From Ancylobacter polymorphus (GTDB taxonomy: Bacteria; Pseudomonadota; Alphaproteobacteria; Rhizobiales; Xanthobacteraceae): a stretch of DNA of 64,000 bases. The notes beneath the pieces were generated by a model. The model was not told where the DNA came from. It did not search any database and was given only the letters and a program-made list of their open reading frames with translations. Below, piece after piece: positions 20,203 to 28,126 of this stretch (the stretch's first letter is position 1; each line of letters starts with the position of its first letter). The translations under genes were made by a program, and so were the position numbers. The DNA lies in NCBI RefSeq assembly GCF_022836935.1, contig NZ_CP083239.1, positions 1 through 64,000 on the forward strand, in the 5' to 3' direction.

Positions 20203-22332
20203 GTGACATTCATGACGACCAACCCGGCGCTCGCCCGTGCGCTTGCCGAGCGGGAATACACCAGCGCAACGCCGGTTCAGCGCGCCGTGCTTGCGCCGGA
20301 AGCGGCGACCCGCGACCTGCTGGTGTCGGCGCAGACCGGATCGGGCAAGACCGTCGCCTATGGGCTCGCCATGGCCGAGACACTGCTCGGCCCCGAGGAG
20401 CATTTTGCCCCCGCCGCGGCGCCGCTGGCGCTGGTGGTGGCGCCGACACGTGAATTGGCGCTTCAGGTGCAGCGGGAATTCGGCTGGCTCTATGCCGCGA
20501 CCGGCGCCCGCATCGTCTCCTGCGTCGGTGGCATGGACCCCAGGCAGGAACAACGCATGTTGAACCAGGGCGCCCACATCGTCGTCGGCACGCCGGGGCG
20601 GCTGCGCGACCATCTGGAACGCGGCCGGCTTGATCTCTCCGCGCTGAAGGTCGCGGTGCTCGACGAAGCCGATGAGATGCTCGATCTCGGCTTTCGCGAG
20701 GACCTCGAATTCATCCTCGACGCCACCCCGCCGGAACGGCGCAGCCTGCTGTTCTCCGCCACCATGCCGCGCGGCATCACCACGCTGGCCAAGCGCTACC
20801 AGAACGATGCGCTGCGCATCGAGGTGGCAAGCGCCGAAGGCGGGCACGCCGATATCGAATATCGCACCATCCGTGTGGCGCCGACCGAGATCGACCACGC
20901 CGTGGTCAATGTGCTGCGCTTCTACGATACGCCTTCCGCCATCGTGTTCTGCAACACGCGCGAGGCGGTGCGGCGGCTGCACGCCATGCTGCAGGAGCGG
21001 CAGTTCTCCGCCGTCGCGCTCTCCGGCGAGTTGAGCCAGAACGAGCGCAACCATGCACTTCAGGCGCTGCGGGACGGGCGGGCGAGGGTCTGCGTCGCCA
21101 CGGATGTGGCCGCGCGCGGCATCGACCTGCCCAATCTCGGGCTCGTCGTCCATGCCGAACTGCCCAATGATGCCGAAAGCCTCCAGCATCGCAGCGGGCG
21201 CACCGGGCGCGCCGGACGCAAGGGCGTGAGCGTCTTGCTGGTGCCGCCCTTCCGGCGCCGGCGGACCGAGGAACTGATGCGCGGGCTCGGCATCGCGCCG
21301 GTCTGGTCCGGCCCGCCGACGGCAGAAGAAATCCGCGCCCTCGATCATGAGCGCATGCTGGGCGACGCGCTGCTCACGGAAGAGCCGAACGAGGAAGACC
21401 TCTCCGCCGGGCGCACGTTGCTCGCCGCCCATACGCCCGAGCACCTGGCCGCCGCGCTGGTGCGGCTCTATCGCGCCGGCCTGCCGGCCCCCGAGGAAGT
21501 GGCCGACCCCGGCGAGCCGCGTGCCGTGCGCGACCGCGCCGCCGACCGCGAGTTCGGTGGTCCCTCGGGCGGCGGCAGCGCCTGGTTCCGGCTCAATGTC
21601 GGGCGCCGCAGCAATGCCGATCCCAAATGGCTGCTGCCGCTGATCTGCCGGCGCGGCAATGTCACCCGCAAGGACATCGGCGTCATCCGCATTCTCGACG
21701 AGGAAACCGCTTTTGAGGTCAGCCTTGCCGCCGCCGACCGCTTCGCCAAGGCAGCGCGCCGGGTCGAGGGCGGAGATGTGGTGATCGAACCTCTGCCCGG
21801 TGGCCCGCCGGAAGGTCGCTTCGTCCGCACGCCCCGCGAGCGGCCGATGCGCGAGCGGACGGACCGTCCCGAACGCGACCGTCCCGAACGTGAACGTCCC
21901 GAGCGGGCGCGGCCGGAACGGGAAAAGCCTGCCCATGACAGGTCCGCCCACGAAAAGCCTCGCTATGAGGCGCCTGTCGACGCCAAGCCTCCGCGCGCGC
22001 CGGCGCCACGCCATGAGCGGGCGCACGAAGCAACCGTCGAGGGCCGGACGCGGCGCGAGGCGATGCCGGGCGACCGGCCCGAGCGCATCAAGACCGCTCA
22101 TCGCAAGAGCGGGGCAGAGAAGCGCGAATGGAACCCGCTGGCGGATGCCGACAGGGAGCGTTCGGTGCGCCCCGAGCGCCCGAAAACCTTTGAAGGCAAA
22201 AAGCCGGGCCGCTTTGAGGGCAAGAAGCCCGAAGGCAAAAAGCCGGAAGGCAAGCCGCGCTTCGACAAGGGCACGGAGGGCAAGAAACCCTATACCAAGC
22301 CGGGCAAGAGCAAGCCGCCGCGCCGGCCCTGA
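20203..22332 (+). CDS. DEAD-box RNA helicase, DbpA-like
   Basis: About 709 residues. Helicase motifs are clear: AQTGSGKTVAYGL (motif I), PTREL (Ia), LDEADEMLDLG (II, DEAD), FSATMP (III) and HRSGRTGRAGRKG (VI). After the core, a segment with WFRLNVGRRSNADPKWLLP and AFEVSLAAADRF matches the DbpA-type RNA-binding domain that in E. coli recognises 23S rRNA. The last 160 residues are a charged low-complexity tail of RPER, HEK and EGKKP repeats. It probably acts in ribosome assembly or RNA turnover. GTG 20203 has AGGCGG upstream; ATG 20158 and ATG 20212 are alternatives. Confidence 0.9.
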   Translation: MTFMTTNPALARALAEREYTSATPVQRAVLAPEAATRDLLVSAQTGSGKTVAYGLAMAETLLGPEEHFAPAAAPLALVVAPTRELALQVQREFGWLYAATGARIVSCVGGMDPRQEQRMLNQGAHIVVGTPGRLRDHLERGRLDLSALKVAVLDEADEMLDLGFREDLEFILDATPPERRSLLFSATMPRGITTLAKRYQNDALRIEVASAEGGHADIEYRTIRVAPTEIDHAVVNVLRFYDTPSAIVFCNTREAVRRLHAMLQERQFSAVALSGELSQNERNHALQALRDGRARVCVATDVAARGIDLPNLGLVVHAELPNDAESLQHRSGRTGRAGRKGVSVLLVPPFRRRRTEELMRGLGIAPVWSGPPTAEEIRALDHERMLGDALLTEEPNEEDLSAGRTLLAAHTPEHLAAALVRLYRAGLPAPEEVADPGEPRAVRDRAADREFGGPSGGGSAWFRLNVGRRSNADPKWLLPLICRRGNVTRKDIGVIRILDEETAFEVSLAAADRFAKAARRVEGGDVVIEPLPGGPPEGRFVRTPRERPMRERTDRPERDRPERERPERARPEREKPAHDRSAHEKPRYEAPVDAKPPRAPAPRHERAHEATVEGRTRREAMPGDRPERIKTAHRKSGAEKREWNPLADADRERSVRPERPKTFEGKKPGRFEGKKPEGKKPEGKPRFDKGTEGKKPYTKPGKSKPPRRP

Positions 22333-22376
22333 CCGGCACGGGCCTCGGCCAATACATTAAAAAGACAAACGAAAAT

Positions 22377-22404
22377 CGGGACGCAGCGATCGCGCTGCGT
22401 CCCG
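22377..22404. terminator. Strong intrinsic terminator
   Basis: A perfect 12-pair hairpin (arms 22377-22388 and 22393-22404, loop ATCG). On the minus strand it is followed by a T-rich run (TTTTCGTTTGTCTTTTT), so it is a good rho-independent terminator for the importer/hydrolase operon. It may also stop helicase transcripts from the plus strand, though the U-run on that side is weak. Confidence 0.85.
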
Positions 22405-22461
22405 TTCATCCACGCGTCGGCAGCACCCGATGCTCGGGACCGGGTGCCGGCCAGAAACGGT

Positions 22462-23166
22462 TCAGACCACCTTGACGGTGAGCGTGCCGACGCCGTCGAC
22501 GCCGCCCTCCATCACATCGCCGCGCACGATGGCGCCGACACCCGCCGGGGTGCCGGACATGATGACGTCGCCGGGCTGCAGTTCGAACAGGCCGGACAGG
22601 TAGGAGATCATCTCCGGCACCTTCCAGATCATCTGGTTAAGGTCGCCCACCTGGCGCTGGGTGCCGTTGACGTTGAGCCACACCTTGCCGGCGGCGGGAT
22701 GGCCGATGGCGGAGGCCGGCACCAGCGCCGAGCACGGGGCGGAGGCCTCGAAAGCCTTGCCCACTTCCCACGGGCGGCCGAGCTTCTTGGCTTCGCCCTG
22801 AAGGTCGCGACGGGTCATGTCGAGGCCGACGCCATAGCCCCAGACGTGATCAAGGGCAGACTCGACCGGGATGTTCACCCCGCCCTTGCCGATGGCAACC
22901 AGCATTTCCAGCTCGTAATGCACATCGCTGGACTTGTCGGGATAGGGGAAGGTGCCGTCGACAATGACGTTGTCGGGGTTCTTCTGGAAGAAGAAGGGCG
23001 GCTCCTTGTTGGGATCATGCCCCATCTCGATCGCGTGCTCGGCGTAGTTGCGGCCGACGCAGTAGATGCGGTGGATCGGGAACAGCTTGTCCGAGCCTTC
23101 GACGGGCAGCGTCGGAATGCCAGGAGGCGTAATCACATAGGTGGAAGTGTCGATAGGCGCGTTCAT
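22462..23166 (-). CDS. Fumarylacetoacetate hydrolase family enzyme
   Basis: A 234-residue single-domain FAH-fold enzyme. It shows IYCVGRNYAEHAIEMG, the metal-binding acids in HYELEMLVAIGKGG, then GVGLDMTRRDLQ and the C-terminal PGDVIMSGTPAGVGAI. Family members hydrolyse or decarboxylate acylpyruvates, oxaloacetate and ring-cleavage products with a bound divalent metal. Its start overlaps the stop of the upstream permease gene (ATGA), making it the last gene of a five-gene import operon. A catabolic role on the imported compound is inferred from this linkage. The strong terminator follows it. Confidence 0.88.
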   Translation of the reverse strand: MNAPIDTSTYVITPPGIPTLPVEGSDKLFPIHRIYCVGRNYAEHAIEMGHDPNKEPPFFFQKNPDNVIVDGTFPYPDKSSDVHYELEMLVAIGKGGVNIPVESALDHVWGYGVGLDMTRRDLQGEAKKLGRPWEVGKAFEASAPCSALVPASAIGHPAAGKVWLNVNGTQRQVGDLNQMIWKVPEMISYLSGLFELQPGDVIMSGTPAGVGAIVRGDVMEGGVDGVGTLTVKVV

Positions 23167-23918
23167 CAGCGTACTCCTGCGTAATAGTCGACGCGTTTTT
23201 CAATGCTTTCGATCAGGGCCGACAATCCCATCGCCGCCGCGAAGAGGATGATGGTGAGGGCCCAGAAATTCTCCATGTCGAAATTGCGCGAGTAGAGCTC
23301 GAACAATTCGCCATAGCCGATGATGGCCACCAGCAACTGGCCGATCACCACACCCTTGACGCCGCGCACCACGCCGAGACGGATGCCGGCAAGGATTTCC
23401 GGCAGCGCCGCCAGCAGGATGATCTTGCTGTAGAGCGCGAAGCGGGAGGCGCCGTAGCTGCGGCCCATTTCCAGCAGCGAATTGGGCACGCTCTGAATGC
23501 CGGCGCGCGTGTCGAGCACGATGATCCACACCGCGAAGAGGAACACCGTCACCACGACCGTGGTCTCGCCCATACCGAACAGGATCATCAGCACCGGCAC
23601 CAGCGCCGAGAGCGGGGCGGAGACGAAGATATTGACCCAGATTCCCAGAAGGTTGTCGGCCGTGGTCGAACGCCCCATCAGCACGCCGATGGCAATGCCG
23701 ACCACGATGGCGAAGAACATGCCGAGCAGGAAGCTGTTCAGCGTGGTCAGCGCCGCCGCCTGCCAGGTTCCCGTCTGCACCAGCGCCACGGCGGCGACCA
23801 GCACGTCGGAAAGCGGGGGAATGAGGAACATCGCGCCGGAACGCCCGACGATCTCCCAGATGACGCACCACACCAGCAGCGACGCCATCATCGGCACGCG
23901 AAATCCAAACAAGGTCAT
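23166..23918 (-). CDS. ABC transporter permease (taurine/nitrate/sulfonate type)
   Basis: A 250-residue inner-membrane permease with about six helices. The EAA-type coupling loop is visible as YGASRFALYSKIILLAALP followed by EILAGIRLG. It belongs to the SsuC/TauC/NrtB group of the BPD permease family. It is the second permease gene of the operon, so the transporter is probably a heterodimer with the product of 24739-25569. Overlaps the hydrolase start by four bases and follows the ATPase gene by 11 bases. Confidence 0.88.
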   Translation of the reverse strand: MTLFGFRVPMMASLLVWCVIWEIVGRSGAMFLIPPLSDVLVAAVALVQTGTWQAAALTTLNSFLLGMFFAIVVGIAIGVLMGRSTTADNLLGIWVNIFVSAPLSALVPVLMILFGMGETTVVVTVFLFAVWIIVLDTRAGIQSVPNSLLEMGRSYGASRFALYSKIILLAALPEILAGIRLGVVRGVKGVVIGQLLVAIIGYGELFELYSRNFDMENFWALTIILFAAAMGLSALIESIEKRVDYYAGVR

Positions 23919-23929
23919 CGCGCCCTCCC

Positions 23930-24736
23930 CTAGTCGACGTAGCGCTTCAGGCCCTGCCAGATTTCCTCGACCGTATCGAGGTAGCCCTGGTCACGGCGGA
24001 TGGCGTCCGGCGTTGCGGAACGGTCGATCTCCGGCTCAATGATCTGCGCGATCCGGCCGGGGCGCCGCGAGAGAATGACGATGCGGTCCGAGCAATAGAC
24101 CGCCTCTTCGATCGAGTGCGTGACGAAGATGAAGGTCTTCTTCTCCTTCTCGACCAGTTCCAGCAAATCCTCCTGGAACTTGCGGCGGTTCTGTTCGTCC
24201 ACCGCCGAGAACGGTTCGTCGAGGAGGAGAACATCGGCGTTCACCGCGAAGGCGCGGGCAAGGCCGACGCGCTGGCGCATGCCGCCGGACAGTTCGTGCG
24301 GGTATTTGTTCTCGAACCCCGCCAGCCCCACTTCGGCGATGTACTTGGCGGCAATCGCCTGGCGCTCGTCCTTGCCCATGCCCTTGAGTTCAAGGCCGAA
24401 GGCGACGTTGCGCATCACCGTTGCCCACGGCATCAGCGCGAAGTCCTGGAACACGAAGGCGCGTTCCGGGCCCGGGCCGGTGACGGTCTTGCCGTTCACC
24501 CGGATTTCGCCCGACGTGGCGGGGATCAGGCCGGCGATGATCTTGAGCAGCGTGGTCTTGCCGCAGCCCGACGGCCCGAGCAGCGTGGTCAGCTTGCCCG
24601 CGGGGAAGTCGAGGTCAATGCTCCGCAGGGCCTCCACCTCATTGTACATCTTGCAGACGCCGCGCACTTCGACCGCGACATCCGAACCGGCGGGACGGGA
24701 GGCAGCGCTCGCCGCCTGGGCGGTGATGTTGCGCAT
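23930..24736 (-). CDS. ABC transporter ATP-binding protein (taurine/nitrate type)
   Basis: A 268-residue ATPase. Walker A is GPSGCGKTTLLKIIAGL, the Q-loop lies in VFQDFALMPWATV, the signature is LSGGMRQRVGLARAF, Walker B is VLLLDEPFSAVD, and the switch histidine lies in FVTHSIEEAV. This fits the SsuB/TauB/NrtD type. It sits between the two permease genes of the operon, two bases after the upstream permease stop, and would power import of the ligand caught by the protein encoded at 25580-26584. Confidence 0.9.
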   Translation of the reverse strand: MRNITAQAASAASRPAGSDVAVEVRGVCKMYNEVEALRSIDLDFPAGKLTTLLGPSGCGKTTLLKIIAGLIPATSGEIRVNGKTVTGPGPERAFVFQDFALMPWATVMRNVAFGLELKGMGKDERQAIAAKYIAEVGLAGFENKYPHELSGGMRQRVGLARAFAVNADVLLLDEPFSAVDEQNRRKFQEDLLELVEKEKKTFIFVTHSIEEAVYCSDRIVILSRRPGRIAQIIEPEIDRSATPDAIRRDQGYLDTVEEIWQGLKRYVD

Positions 24737-24738
24737 GG

Positions 24739-25569
24739 TCAGGACCTCTTCTTCTCGGGACGCAGCACGCGAAGCTCGAAAGCCTCAAGCGCGGCGAGCG
24801 TCAGGGTGGACACAAGGATGATGGAGACCACGGCCGCATACATCTCGGCATAATTGGCCACCGAGCGGTGATAGGTGATGAGGTCGCCGATCCCCGTCGG
24901 GGTGATGAGAAGCTCCGCCAGGATCACGCCGATAAAGCCGGCGGCGAGGCCGAGGCGCAGGCCGGCGAAGATCACCGGGCTGGCATCGGGGATGATGATC
25001 TTGGTGATGCGCTGCCACAGATTGCCCTGGAACGAGTAGCACATGGCGACCAGCGAGGGGTTGGCGTTGCGCACCGCCTTGTAGCCATTGAGCACGATCA
25101 CCGGCAAAGCCAGCATGATCACCGCCAGGGTCTTCGACACCAGGCCGATGCCGTAGACGAAAGTGATCAGCGGGATCAGCGCCGCCATCGGCGCGGCCTG
25201 AAGCACGATGAACACCGGCGCCACCAGCCATTCCGCAAAGCGCGACAGGCCCATGACGATGCCGAGGCCAATGCCGATGACGGCGGAAACGGCAATGCCG
25301 ATCACCAGCGGCTGCAACGTCTCGGCATAGGCCGCGGCGAAGGAGCCGTCGAGCGTCATCGTCACGAAGGCGTTCAGCGTCTCCAGAAAGGTCGGGAAGG
25401 CGAAGCTGATCGGGATACGCCCGGCGATTTCCCAGATGAGGAAGAAAAGCCCGACCGACGCCAGGCGCCAGAGAGCGGTGCGGTGCTCCGAGAGCTTCCT
25501 CCAGAAGAAGGAAGCCTCGGAGGGAGGAACGGCTCGCGAGGAGCCGTTCGCCTGGACCGGATAGGTCAT
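24739..25569 (-). CDS. ABC transporter permease (taurine/nitrate/sulfonate type)
   Basis: A 276-residue permease with about six membrane helices. The coupling loop reads YSFQGNLWQRITKIIIPDA followed by SPVIFAGLRLG. N-terminal residues 1-30 are cytoplasmic and polar. It is the first permease gene after the binding-protein gene (10-base gap) and is directly followed by the ATPase gene. Two non-identical permeases in one operon point to a heterodimeric channel. Confidence 0.88.
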   Translation of the reverse strand: MTYPVQANGSSRAVPPSEASFFWRKLSEHRTALWRLASVGLFFLIWEIAGRIPISFAFPTFLETLNAFVTMTLDGSFAAAYAETLQPLVIGIAVSAVIGIGLGIVMGLSRFAEWLVAPVFIVLQAAPMAALIPLITFVYGIGLVSKTLAVIMLALPVIVLNGYKAVRNANPSLVAMCYSFQGNLWQRITKIIIPDASPVIFAGLRLGLAAGFIGVILAELLITPTGIGDLITYHRSVANYAEMYAAVVSIILVSTLTLAALEAFELRVLRPEKKRS

Positions 25570-25579
25570 CCCGCCGGCC

Positions 25580-26584
25580 TCAGTTCGTGCCGACCTTGGC
25601 GAGCGCGCGGTTCAGCGGCTCGAGCGCCCAGAAATCCTCGACCTTCAGGGTCTTGGGGTCGCCCTGAAGCTGGCCCGAGAGCGTGTAGAAGGCAAAATCG
25701 TCCTTGGCCGCCGCCTCGCCGCCGCCATTGAGCGGGAACGCCTTACCCTCGGCAAGCTCGGTGAAGTAGGGGGTGATCTCCGCCACCTGATCGGCCGGGA
25801 GATCCGGCAGCAGCTTGTACTTGGCGCGCCACTCGGCGACGACCGCCGGGTTCTTGGTCACTTCGCGCCAGGTGGTCAGCACCGACTCGACGATGATGTC
25901 CACGTCCTTGGGATTCTTGTCGAGGAAGTCCTGGCGGGCGAACAGCGCCTCATCCGTGGCGTTGATGCCGTCGAGCGGCAGGATGATGAACTTGCCCGGC
26001 GCCTTTTCCTGCAGCAGCCGGCGGCCGGCCGAATCCACGATCGTCGCCTTGACGTTGCCCTGCAGCAGTGCGCCGGTGCGCACTTCCGAGCCGGGGATGT
26101 AGCTGATCTTGGAGAACTTGATGCCCTGCTTCTCCTCCATCAGCTTCATGATGGCCTCGGTGCCGGAACCGCGCGAATGCACGGCGACTTCCTGGCCGTT
26201 GAGGTCCTTCCAGGTCTTGTAGAACTCGGCGTTCACAGCCGGATAGAAGCGCAGGGTGGAGAGCTGCAGGAAGATGCGCACCGGCACCTTCACCTTCTGC
26301 ATCAGCGCATAGGGACCGCCGACGCCGATATCCGCCTGCCCGCTCACCACCGCCTGGGCGGCGATGTCCTCGGACTTCAGATAGGTCATCTCGATGTCGA
26401 CGCCGCGCTCCTTGGCGAGCTCGAAGGCGGCGAGCAGGTGCAGGTTCTCGACCGAGGCAATGTCGCCATAGGCGACGCGGACCTTCGCCTCCGCCTGCGA
26501 GGGCGCGGACAGGGCAAGGCCGATACCGACCGCGACCGCCACGCCGGAAAGATCGCGCAGTTTTCTGGTGATTTCCTTGAGCAT
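25580..26584 (-). CDS. ABC transporter substrate-binding protein (NMT1/THI5-like)
   Basis: A 334-residue periplasmic binding protein with a signal peptide (VAVAVGIGLALSAPSQAEA, cleavage near residue 33). The mature part has the type II periplasmic-binding layout of taurine, nitrate and thiamine-precursor binders: KVRVAYGDIASVENLHL, SGQADIGVGGPYALM, GQEVAVHSRGSGTEAIMKL and GNVKATIVDS. The ligand cannot be read off. It is the first gene of the operon with two permeases, an ATPase and an FAH-family enzyme, and is divergent from the FadR-type regulator gene. Confidence 0.87.
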   Translation of the reverse strand: MLKEITRKLRDLSGVAVAVGIGLALSAPSQAEAKVRVAYGDIASVENLHLLAAFELAKERGVDIEMTYLKSEDIAAQAVVSGQADIGVGGPYALMQKVKVPVRIFLQLSTLRFYPAVNAEFYKTWKDLNGQEVAVHSRGSGTEAIMKLMEEKQGIKFSKISYIPGSEVRTGALLQGNVKATIVDSAGRRLLQEKAPGKFIILPLDGINATDEALFARQDFLDKNPKDVDIIVESVLTTWREVTKNPAVVAEWRAKYKLLPDLPADQVAEITPYFTELAEGKAFPLNGGGEAAAKDDFAFYTLSGQLQGDPKTLKVEDFWALEPLNRALAKVGTN

Positions 26585-26647
26585 TTTCAGTCTCCCATGA
26601 GAGCCGAGCGGTTCAATCCGCCGCTTGCCCGACCCGCGAGGTCGGAT

Positions 26648-26664
26648 ACCAATTTCATTTTGGT
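26648..26664. promoter_or_regulatory. Candidate operator 1 (ACCAA-N7-TTGGT)
   Basis: The dyad ACCAATTTCATTTTGGT lies about 65 bases upstream of the binding-protein start and resembles the second dyad at 26735-26754. FadR/GntR regulators bind short dyads of this kind near their own genes. Assignment to the adjacent regulator is inference from position and repetition. Confidence 0.5.
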
Positions 26665-26734
26665 TTATATTGGCTGATGTGACCGGTCAAGGCCGGATCG
26701 GCTTGACCACACGACTTGATGGCGCCATAGAATG

Positions 26735-26754
26735 AACCAATTCGCAATTTGGTT
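26735..26754. promoter_or_regulatory. Candidate operator 2 (AACCAA-N8-TTGGTT)
   Basis: The six-base arms AACCAA and TTGGTT are perfect complements; the left part AACCAATT repeats the ACCAATT of operator 1. It lies 12 bases before the regulator start codon, a position suited to autorepression. Confidence 0.5.
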
Positions 26755-26766
26755 GATCCGACTCCC

Positions 26767-27456
26767 ATGCTTAATCCTGCCGCGGACACCCACCTCGAAA
26801 AAGGTATCGTCACGCAACTGCGCGCCTATCTCGCCCAGATCGAGCTGCCGGATGATGGCCGCCTGCCGCCCGAGCGCGAGTTGTCAACCGCGCTGGGTGT
26901 CTCGCGGACCGAACTGCGCAAGGCGCTCGACGTGCTGGAGGCGGAAGGCCAGCTCTGGCGCCATGTCGGCAAGGGCACCTTCATGGGCAGCCGGCCGCTG
27001 GACACCTTCGCCGACATCGCGGCCCTGGCGCGGCGCAGCAATCCGGCCGAGGTGATGCGGGCGCGCATCGTGATGGAACCGGAGATCTGCCGTGCCGCCG
27101 CCTTTACCGCGACCCCGGAAGACATCGCGGAAATGCGCATGTGCCTGGCGCGCTCGCGTCAGGCGGAAACCTGGCGCCAGTATGAGGCTTGGGACACGCG
27201 CCTGCACCGCACCATCGCCGAAGCGTCGCAGAACACGCTGCTTCTCGGCCTGTTCGACACGCTGAACGCGGTCCGCCGCGCGGTGACATGGGGCCGGCTG
27301 CGCACCGAGCCGGTGAAGCCCCTGCCCAACCATCACAGCTTCGCCGAGCATGAGGCGATCGTCGACGCCATCGAGCAGCGCGACATCGCCGCCGCCGCCT
27401 CCTGCATGCGCGGGCATCTGCAGACCGTCGAGCGCAAGCTTCTCGACCGGCAGTGA
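26767..27456 (+). CDS. FadR-subfamily GntR transcriptional regulator
   Basis: A 229-residue regulator. The winged helix-turn-helix is RLPPERELSTALGVSRTELR followed by KALDVLEAEGQLW and the wing GKGTFMG. The C-terminal FCD domain is helical, with metal or ligand-site residues in RARIVMEPEICRAAA, DTRLHRTIAEAS and HHSFAEHEAIVDAI. FCD regulators usually sense an organic acid and repress the linked catabolic operon. It is divergent from the importer/hydrolase operon, with two similar dyads between them. ATG 26767 is chosen by homology; no strong ribosome site is seen. Confidence 0.9.
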   Translation: MLNPAADTHLEKGIVTQLRAYLAQIELPDDGRLPPERELSTALGVSRTELRKALDVLEAEGQLWRHVGKGTFMGSRPLDTFADIAALARRSNPAEVMRARIVMEPEICRAAAFTATPEDIAEMRMCLARSRQAETWRQYEAWDTRLHRTIAEASQNTLLLGLFDTLNAVRRAVTWGRLRTEPVKPLPNHHSFAEHEAIVDAIEQRDIAAAASCMRGHLQTVERKLLDRQ

Positions 27457-27556
27457 GGCCGAACCGTCGCAGCGGGCTTGATAAAACAACGGCGTCGACA
27501 TTGGATGTGCTGTCGGCGCCGGGCCGGCGGCCAAGAGCATAGAGGCATCCGACCGT

Positions 27557-28111
27557 GTGGAACGGCGCAAGGGCGAGACGGACCGCCGCATCCGCCTGCC
27601 GGCAGAAGATCGCCCCGTGAGCAGCGCACGCCGGCCAGCGGCGCTTGCCGCCCGCTGGTGGCGACTGCGTTGGCGTGACCGGGCGCTACTGGCGGAAGCG
27701 CTGGTGGTGATCAGCCTCGCCCGGCTGGCGCTTGTCACCCTGCCCTTCCGCCATGTGGTTCGTCTTGCGGCCGCACGACCGACGACACCGCGTGCCGACG
27801 ATACACCCGCGCACATCATCGGCCGCACCCGCTGGGCCGTCCGCGCCGTGGCGCGCCGTGTGCCGTTCCGGGCCATGTGCCTTGAGCAGGGCCTCACCGC
27901 GCGGGTGCTGCTGCGGCGGCGCGGCGTGGCGACGACACTTCATTATGGCGTCGCGAAAGACAGGGAAGGCCGGCTGGCGGCGCATTTATGGGTGCGCGCG
28001 GGCGCCCTTGACGTGATCGGCACCGAGAATGCCGACCAGTTCACCCTTGTCGCCACCTTTCCCCCAGCTGAGCGGGCCGGCGACATGTTCGGCGACGGCC
28101 ACGCGCACTGA
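27557..28111 (+). CDS. Lasso-peptide B2-like transglutaminase-fold protease (orphan)
   Basis: A 184-residue protein of the PF13471 type (transglutaminase-like superfamily; lasso peptide biosynthesis B2). The catalytic cysteine lies in FRAMCLEQGLTARVLLRRRG, the histidine in LAAHLWVRAG and the likely aspartate in LDVIG. B2 proteins cut the leader peptide from lasso precursors. The N-terminal 60 residues are arginine-rich. No precursor, RRE protein or asparagine-synthetase-like cyclase gene was found nearby, so its job may differ. The start is uncertain: GTG 27557 or the in-frame GTG 27617. It converges with the exporter operon, 15 bases away. Confidence 0.7.
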   Translation: MERRKGETDRRIRLPAEDRPVSSARRPAALAARWWRLRWRDRALLAEALVVISLARLALVTLPFRHVVRLAAARPTTPRADDTPAHIIGRTRWAVRAVARRVPFRAMCLEQGLTARVLLRRRGVATTLHYGVAKDREGRLAAHLWVRAGALDVIGTENADQFTLVATFPPAERAGDMFGDGHAH

Positions 28112-28126
28112 CCGCCACGCGACCGG

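Noticed and set aside
20056..22101. Long open frame antisense to the DEAD-box helicase
   Set aside because: Low-complexity His/Arg/Gly-rich translation fully overlapping a gene with clear helicase motifs; a shadow.
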